In this document: positions 5,983 to 10,057 of the stretch, one piece after another
How positions within the stretch are numbered: position 1 is the first letter of the stretch
How the letters are laid out: every line of letters begins with the position of its first letter
Source of the DNA: Ignavibacteria bacterium
Lineage (GTDB): Bacteria > Bacteroidota > Ignavibacteria > Tepidaquicellales > OLB5
DNA: 10,057 nt
Assembly (NCBI GenBank): GCA_027492415.1
Contig: JAPUEV010000242.1
Coordinates: forward strand, 1 to 10,057
Reading direction: 5' to 3'
Notes under the pieces: model-generated
The model's input: the letters and a program-made list of their open reading frames with translations, nothing else
Databases searched by the model: none
Told to the model about the DNA's origin: nothing
Position numbers and translations under genes: made by a program

Positions 5983-7395
5983 ATGCTGAAATCCAGATTA
6001 TTTGACCTCCTAGGATCACTAAATGAGGCAGAATTTAAAAAATTCGGCGAATATATTTCATCACCGTATTTTAATAAAAGCAAAGTCCTCATAAAGCTTT
6101 ACAGCATTTATAAAAAACATTATCCTGAGTTTTCTGATGAAGGATTTTTAAAATCGAAAATATTCTCAAAGCTTTTCCCCGGAAAACCATTCAATGAAAG
6201 CCTGTTACGGAATTATAATTCAGACCTGCTTGCTCTGGGAGAAAAATTCCTTTCACAGGTAAACTTTAACCGTAACGGCAATAATCACTACAGACACCTG
6301 TTGAATGAACTGAACATCAGGGGAATTAACTCACTGTTTAAGAGTAATTATGGAACTGTAATGAATCTGCTTGATAGCTCTATAATAAAAGATACGATGT
6401 ACCATTATGACAGGTATTTCATTAAACAGGAAAAGGAGCAAAACAGCTTAAATCTCAAAGAGCTTTCCGGTGAAGATATGAGGGATAGTGAAATTAGCAT
6501 CATAAATTTCCTCTTTTCGGTAATGCTTGAAATGTATGCATATAATATTAATCAAATTGAGGTTAATAAGATTAAATATGATTTTCTCATTTTAAATGAG
6601 CTTATTACGCTGGTTGAATCAAAAAAACATTTACTTGATCCGGTTGTTCTGATTCACTATTACAGGTTAATGCTGCATTACACAGGTAAACCGGTTTATT
6701 TCGATCTGTTAAAGCGGCAGGCTGAAGAGCACAGTGACCTTTCCGGGGAAGAAAACCATTTTGATACTTATATATGCCTTATTAATTACGTGAAGAAGTT
6801 TAAAGATATGAATTCCACAGAAACGATCAGGGAATTATTTGACCTGAGAAAGGTTATGATCGAAAAATATATTTTAGAAGGAAAGAATTTTATATCACAG
6901 AATATATTTCTCTCACAGGTAAGATCAGCAATTAAGCTGGAATACTATGACTGGCTTGCGGAATTTATAGAAACATACAAAAACAGCCTGCCTGAAAATA
7001 TAAAGCATAATACATATCATTACAGCCTTGCACTGTATTATTTCAGTATAAAAAAGTACCAGGAAGCATTGTTAAACATCTCTCTTATCAGCGGGAATGT
7101 ACTTGAACCACTTGAAATAAAGAACCTTTCAGTGAGGATATACTGGCATTTGAATGATTTTGAAAGGCTGCTTTCAGGGTTATTATTGTATAAACAGTAT
7201 CTTGCAAAGAACAGGAAAATTGATAAAGTAACATTAAAGAAACACAAGGGTTTTACTGTTATTATGGATAAATTATTCAAATATAAATTTGATAAGAAGA
7301 ATATAGACCTGATTGCACTGGAAAAACAGGCTGATAATACGGAAATATTATACAACAGATGGCTGCTGAACGAAATAAGAGAATTTAAAAAATAA
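5983..7395 (+). CDS. Conserved hypothetical protein, all-helical, function unknown
   Basis: This 470-residue protein has no signal peptide or membrane segment and so is probably cytoplasmic. I recognise the N-terminal pattern from hypothetical proteins of Bacteroidota but know no function for it: an ExxxF helix, SPYFNKSK (27-34), a HYPEF segment, then LFPGKPFNESLLRN and a SDLLALGEKFL helix (about 64-90). The rest is predicted by eye to be almost wholly helical, rich in Tyr, Leu and Lys, with spacing such as YHYSLALYYFSIKKYQEAL (about 346-364) that looks like a degenerate TPR or solenoid. The C-terminus (YNRWLLNEIREF) is compact and may be a conserved tail. The ATG has no Shine-Dalgarno sequence. 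The gene is divergent from the leucine-rich-repeat gene and 51 bp upstream of the DUF4404-type gene, which has its own -7 element. A scaffold or regulatory role is possible but unsupported. Confidence 0.85.
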   Translation: MLKSRLFDLLGSLNEAEFKKFGEYISSPYFNKSKVLIKLYSIYKKHYPEFSDEGFLKSKIFSKLFPGKPFNESLLRNYNSDLLALGEKFLSQVNFNRNGNNHYRHLLNELNIRGINSLFKSNYGTVMNLLDSSIIKDTMYHYDRYFIKQEKEQNSLNLKELSGEDMRDSEISIINFLFSVMLEMYAYNINQIEVNKIKYDFLILNELITLVESKKHLLDPVVLIHYYRLMLHYTGKPVYFDLLKRQAEEHSDLSGEENHFDTYICLINYVKKFKDMNSTETIRELFDLRKVMIEKYILEGKNFISQNIFLSQVRSAIKLEYYDWLAEFIETYKNSLPENIKHNTYHYSLALYYFSIKKYQEALLNISLISGNVLEPLEIKNLSVRIYWHLNDFERLLSGLLLYKQYLAKNRKIDKVTLKKHKGFTVIMDKLFKYKFDKKNIDLIALEKQADNTEILYNRWLLNEIREFKK

Positions 7396-7411
7396 TAATA
7401 ATATAAATGCT

Positions 7412-7419
7412 TATATTTG
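7412..7419 (+). promoter_or_regulatory. Candidate -7 element TATATTTG upstream of the DUF4404-type gene
   Basis: TATATTTG fits TAnnTTTG and ends 27 bp before ATG 7447. It is the same octamer as at 3065. No -33 TTTG is seen. It suggests that this small gene is transcribed independently of the 470-residue gene just upstream. Confidence 0.4.
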
Positions 7420-7446
7420 TAAAATATTAATCTAAGAGTGATAAAA

Positions 7447-7770
7447 ATGAAAAGTACTTTACAGGAAATTAAAGAAAAATTATCCAATGACAGCTCGATA
7501 AGCGAAGAAAAGAAAGCTGAATTGATCAGTATGCTTGATTCACTTGAAGGGGAAATGGGAAGTATTCAGTCCAGTGAGCATGCAGAGAATATTTCCGGTC
7601 ATATACTGCGCTCCGCGGATGAGGTCACAAAAGAGGAAAAAGACCCTGATTTGATAGAAAAAGCTATAGGGGACTTAAAAGAATCTGTGACAGAATTTGA
7701 AGTAAGCCATCCAAAGCTGTTTGAAAGTGTTAATAATATTTCAGCAATGCTTGCCAGCATGGGTATCTAG
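7447..7770 (+). CDS. DUF4404-type small protein
   Basis: The protein has 107 residues from ATG 7447. An in-frame GTG at 7438 would add three residues, but the ATG is the more natural start. It is hydrophilic and acidic, with two helical regions. The N-terminal half has the pattern LQEIKEKLSNDSSISEEKK followed by a helix (LISMLDSLEGEM). The C-terminal half carries FEVSHPKLFE and ends LASMGI. The FE..HP.L....N.I...LA.MGI ending and the length match DUF4404 as I remember it; the role of that family is unknown. No signal peptide or membrane segment is present, so it is a soluble cytoplasmic protein. It is probably transcribed from its own -7 element and ends before the two-tier hairpin. Confidence 0.75.
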   Translation: MKSTLQEIKEKLSNDSSISEEKKAELISMLDSLEGEMGSIQSSEHAENISGHILRSADEVTKEEKDPDLIEKAIGDLKESVTEFEVSHPKLFESVNNISAMLASMGI

Positions 7771-7845
7771 CGCTTTGGAATTTGATACAGCACACCCATG
7801 TGCAATAGCACCGCTTCTTTCGGGATGAGAATAAACATTTTTTAT

Positions 7846-7907
7846 TATTTGTGAATAAAAAAACCCGCTCAACTTAGAGCGGGTTTTTAATTTTGTATTC
7901 ACAAATA
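7846..7907. terminator. Bidirectional terminator nested inside a second inverted repeat
   Basis: The inner stem AAAAACCCGCTC (7859-7870) and GAGCGGGTTTTT (7877-7888), with loop AACTTA, is a classic terminator with A and T runs on both sides, suited to the convergent genes ending at 7770 (+) and 7945 (-). Outside it, a perfect 12-bp inverted repeat pairs TATTTGTGAATA (7846-7857) with TATTCACAAATA (7896-7907). The two tiers are separated by 1 nt on the left and 7 nt on the right. The 75 bp between 7771 and 7845 show only a minor hairpin (GCACA/TGTGC, 7790-7803). Confidence 0.88.
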
Positions 7908-7944
7908 TCGCTTGCGCTTTTTGTAGTCAGGCATAAATAATGCC

Positions 7945-9657
7945 CTATTTGTTCAATATCATTTTCTTTGTGCTTACAAATCCATCAGCGGTAAGTTTAT
8001 AGAAATAAATTCCGCTTGAAAGATCATTTGCATTGAAATCATAGCTGTACTTGCCTGCTGCTTTGGTTTCGTTAACCAGTGTAGCAACATTCTTTCCTGT
8101 AATATCAAATACTTCCAGGGTTACAGCAGATTCTTTCGGCAAATTAAAGCTGATGCTTGTGTTTGGATTGAACGGATTCGGGAAATTCTGCTTCAGTTCA
8201 AATGAAGAAGGGATCTCGTTATTATTTCCGGCAATTCCAACAGGTAATGCTGTTACTGCGCAAGTCCATGCCTGCATAGTACCTGTCTTATCATCAAACC
8301 AGAACGGGAAAATTTTACCGTTACCGGATGAAATTCCGATATAATCACCGCCATATGTACCAAGTCCTGCTTCTCCTTTAACTTTCCATGCATGGTCACT
8401 TACCTTAACTTCTGCCCATGTGGTACCGCCATCTGATGACTGTGCCAGATATGTTTCGCATGAGTCTCCAACTGAAGGATAGTTCCTGTTGTCATAATAG
8501 CAGATATTAACTCCGCCTGTTTCATCCACCCTGATAGCAGGGAAGAACTGAACTTTACCGTTATTCATAGGATCCTGGTTTACCCTGATTCCTGCTGACC
8601 ATGTTGCTCCGTTATCAGTTGAACGGTGCATAACTACGTCCGCATCGGTACCTGCAGGTGCCAGGTTCTTTTCACCGGCTACTACATATATCCAGCCATT
8701 CCTTGCTCCACCGGATCTATCAACAGCTATCCTGGGAAAACCGTTTACTCTGAAATTCCATCCGTTAAAAGTAGCAGCCCTGATTCCATTCATATCGTAA
8801 GCATTTTCAGTAACTGTCCATGCACCGCCTCCATTTGTTGAACGTGCAAAACCAAGATAATCTTCAGTGAAAGAACCTGAGGATGTTGGGGCTGCCCATG
8901 ATACATATACCTGTCCTGCCGGACCTACACAAATATCAACACCTTGTGAATAATGACCGCCGGGAGGTGTATTTATCTGTGTAACGCCATTCCATGATAC
9001 ACCACTGTTTGTTGTATATGAAAAGACAACAGGCGGCTGACCTAATGCAAAATTGCTCCATACAGCGTAACTTCTGCCGTAGTATGTACTTGAAGGAGCA
9101 TCATCGGTTGATGCAAAATTTTTATCTACACTTCCTGACTGAAGTGTTACCCTGCTTGACCAGGATACGCCGTTATTGGTTGAATAAGCTGCAACCATTC
9201 CCGGGCTATCAAGTGTTGTGAAAATAATAACACCGTTTTTGTCAATTGTCGGACCCGGGTCACTTGAATTCTGTGTGAACGGAGAAAGCAGGTTATTACC
9301 TGTCCATGTTGTTCCGCCATCAGTTGTAATATAACCACCCTGGCCATAAACTCCGCCTGCGGTTGTATTAGCTCCGCCAAACATGATATTCTGATTGGTC
9401 GGGTGCCTTACTAGGATTATTTCATCCTGCTGAGCGTTAGCTGTTGGCAGTACCCTGATATTCGGGCCAACAGTAAAAACCATATCGTTGACATATACTG
9501 TACGGGTAGCTTTGTTAGGATTTTCCCAGGAATTAAGCTCCGAGGGCAGCTTTGAATAATTACCCATTACGGGCTTTCTGGTAGTTGACCATTTTTCCTG
9601 AGCCTGCAGTATCGTGGCCGAAAAAAGGACAACAAGAAGTACAGCAAAATATTTCAT
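7945..9657 (-). CDS. Exported six-Asp-box (BNR) beta-propeller protein with type IX sorting domain
   Basis: This 570-residue protein begins with a Sec signal peptide (MKYFAVLLVVLFSATILQAQ, cleaved near 18-20). Six Asp-box motifs, S/T-x-D/N-x-G-x-x-W, lie at 111-118, 159-166, 215-222, 273-280, 346-353 and 407-414, each at the turn of a presumed propeller blade. Blade-like FP.I.VD..GG segments occur at 307-317 and 372-382. Such folds occur in sialidases and in many non-enzymatic surface proteins. The FRIP motif of sialidases is missing and no arginine triad is evident, so a binding or structural role is more likely than glycoside cleavage. The last 80 residues or so (from FELKQNFPNPFNPNT at 486-500 to VSTKKMILNK) are a type A Por sorting domain. 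They predict export across the outer membrane by the type IX system and attachment to, or release from, the surface. ATG 9657 has no Shine-Dalgarno sequence. A dyad site lies 82-120 bp upstream. Confidence 0.93.
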   Translation of the reverse strand: MKYFAVLLVVLFSATILQAQEKWSTTRKPVMGNYSKLPSELNSWENPNKATRTVYVNDMVFTVGPNIRVLPTANAQQDEIILVRHPTNQNIMFGGANTTAGGVYGQGGYITTDGGTTWTGNNLLSPFTQNSSDPGPTIDKNGVIIFTTLDSPGMVAAYSTNNGVSWSSRVTLQSGSVDKNFASTDDAPSSTYYGRSYAVWSNFALGQPPVVFSYTTNSGVSWNGVTQINTPPGGHYSQGVDICVGPAGQVYVSWAAPTSSGSFTEDYLGFARSTNGGGAWTVTENAYDMNGIRAATFNGWNFRVNGFPRIAVDRSGGARNGWIYVVAGEKNLAPAGTDADVVMHRSTDNGATWSAGIRVNQDPMNNGKVQFFPAIRVDETGGVNICYYDNRNYPSVGDSCETYLAQSSDGGTTWAEVKVSDHAWKVKGEAGLGTYGGDYIGISSGNGKIFPFWFDDKTGTMQAWTCAVTALPVGIAGNNNEIPSSFELKQNFPNPFNPNTSISFNLPKESAVTLEVFDITGKNVATLVNETKAAGKYSYDFNANDLSSGIYFYKLTADGFVSTKKMILNK

Positions 9658-9738
9658 TTGTGTTTGGTTTAATTTGTGATAAAACTTGCGGAAAATTACT
9701 GAATTATTAAATATTTAGCAACATATGAATTTATAGTT

Positions 9739-9793
9739 AATGTAACGATAGCAGTTAACTGTAGTTTACGTTACATTTTCTCACTTTTGTAAC
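9739..9793. promoter_or_regulatory. Nested dyad, candidate operator in the divergent promoter region
   Basis: AATGTAACG (9739-9747) and CGTTACATT (9769-9777) are perfect 9-bp inverted arms 21 bp apart. Between them, almost on the same centre, lies the 10-bp palindrome CAGTTAACTG (9752-9761). A third TGTAAC half-site at 9788-9793 overlaps a TTTG that could be the -33 element of the downstream gene. Such an arrangement suits a dimeric transcription factor acting on one or both divergent genes (9657 on -, 9861 on +). No regulator gene is adjacent. There is no T run after the second arm, so it is not a terminator. Confidence 0.5.
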
Positions 9794-9804
9794 CTGAATT
9801 CTTT

Positions 9805-9812
9805 TAATTTTG
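9805..9812 (+). promoter_or_regulatory. Candidate -7 element TAATTTTG upstream of the last gene
   Basis: TAATTTTG matches TAnnTTTG and lies 48 bp before ATG 9861. A TTTG at 9786-9789 sits 15 bp upstream, a little closer than the usual 17-23 bp. The octamer is identical to the one before asnA. Confidence 0.4.
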
Positions 9813-9860
9813 TTTAATATATATAGAAGTTAATTATTTTCTAAATTAGAGGAGTGTTCT

Positions 9861-10057
9861 ATGAAACTAACAAACAATAAAAAAAATAAGGATAAAGATC
9901 TGCCCGGTTATAAACCATACCCGGATAACGAGGATATTTATTCACGAGATAAAGAAACGGATATTGACCCTGAGAAACTACAGGAAAACGCTGTTAATCC
10001 CGGTTCAGAGCTTGAAGAAGATATTCTGAAGAAAACTGATGATAAGCCTGTAAATGA
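9861..10057 (+). CDS. Small acidic hydrophilic protein of unknown function (3' end cut off)
   Basis: ATG 9861 follows a strong Shine-Dalgarno AGAGGAG (9848-9854) at 6 bases, and the frame stays open through 65 codons to the window edge. The visible part is rich in Lys, Asp, Glu, Asn and Pro, with no hydrophobic stretch. It begins with a Lys/Asn run and then has LPGYKPYPDNEDIYS and DIDPEKL. This recalls short Bacteroidota hypotheticals with a conserved Y.PYP...DIY segment, whose function I do not know. It is probably disordered and cytoplasmic. It is divergent from the propeller gene, with the dyad site between them. Confidence 0.75.
   Translation, partial: MKLTNNKKNKDKDLPGYKPYPDNEDIYSRDKETDIDPEKLQENAVNPGSELEEDILKKTDDKPVN

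Noticed and set aside
7438..7446. GTG start three codons before ATG 7447
   Set aside because: The ATG gives a normal N-terminus (MKSTLQEI), and nothing in the upstream bases favours the GTG.
7038..7487. Minus-strand open frame of about 149 codons
   Set aside because: It lies antisense to the end of the 470-residue gene and runs into the start of the DUF4404-type gene. Its product is a low-complexity run of Ser, Phe, Leu and Tyr with no motif, as expected from AT-rich antisense DNA.
7945..9657. Annotation as a sialidase
   Set aside because: Asp-boxes alone are not diagnostic. The FRIP motif and a convincing arginine triad are missing.

Overview
The window is AT-rich DNA from a bacterium of the Bacteroidota/Chlorobi superphylum, most likely Ignavibacteria or a close relative. 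Three signs support this. A secreted protein ends in a type IX secretion (Por) sorting domain of the NFPNPFNPNT kind. Several genes are preceded by the TAnnTTTG -7 element used by the main sigma factor of this group. The 470-residue protein at 5983-7395 belongs to a hypothetical family that I recall from Bacteroidota. Many starts lack a Shine-Dalgarno sequence, which also fits, although three genes (3136, 4085, 9861) do have one.

Layout, left to right. (1) 1-648, +, is the 3' part of a crotonase-fold acyl-CoA enzyme in which the second catalytic Glu of enoyl-CoA hydratase is Gly. (2) 719-2920, +, encodes a membrane-anchored STAND-like P-loop NTPase with an array of 47-residue TPR repeats. The array has no insertion or deletion across seven successive units. 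(3) 3136-3885, +, is a cytidylate-kinase-like protein. It is followed by a terminator-like hairpin and two copies of a 13-bp repeat that may be the remains of an insertion-sequence end. (4) 4085-5212, +, is asnA (aspartate-ammonia ligase), closed by a strong terminator. (5) 5349-5798, -, is a small exported leucine-rich-repeat protein with a good TTTG-N20-TATTTTTG promoter. (6) 5983-7395, +, is a conserved protein of unknown function. (7) 7447-7770, +, is a DUF4404-type small protein. (8) 7846-7907 is an unusual two-tier hairpin between convergent genes. (9) 7945-9657, -, is an exported protein with six Asp-box (BNR) motifs and a type IX sorting domain. (10) 9658-9860 is a divergent intergenic region with a dyad-symmetric candidate operator. 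(11) 9861-end, +, is the start of a small, acidic, hydrophilic protein.

The genes do not form one pathway. Most appear to be separate transcription units, with their own -7 elements or terminators, covering metabolism (crotonase, AsnA), nucleotide-kinase-like functions and exported proteins. No complete defence, CRISPR or mobile system is visible. The best candidate for something undescribed is the membrane NTPase-TPR protein, whose architecture (membrane anchor, STAND-like switch, repeat sensor) resembles signal-transducing or immune STAND proteins. It stands alone, and its function cannot be read from the sequence. The second point of interest is the nested dyad at 9739-9793 in front of the last gene.
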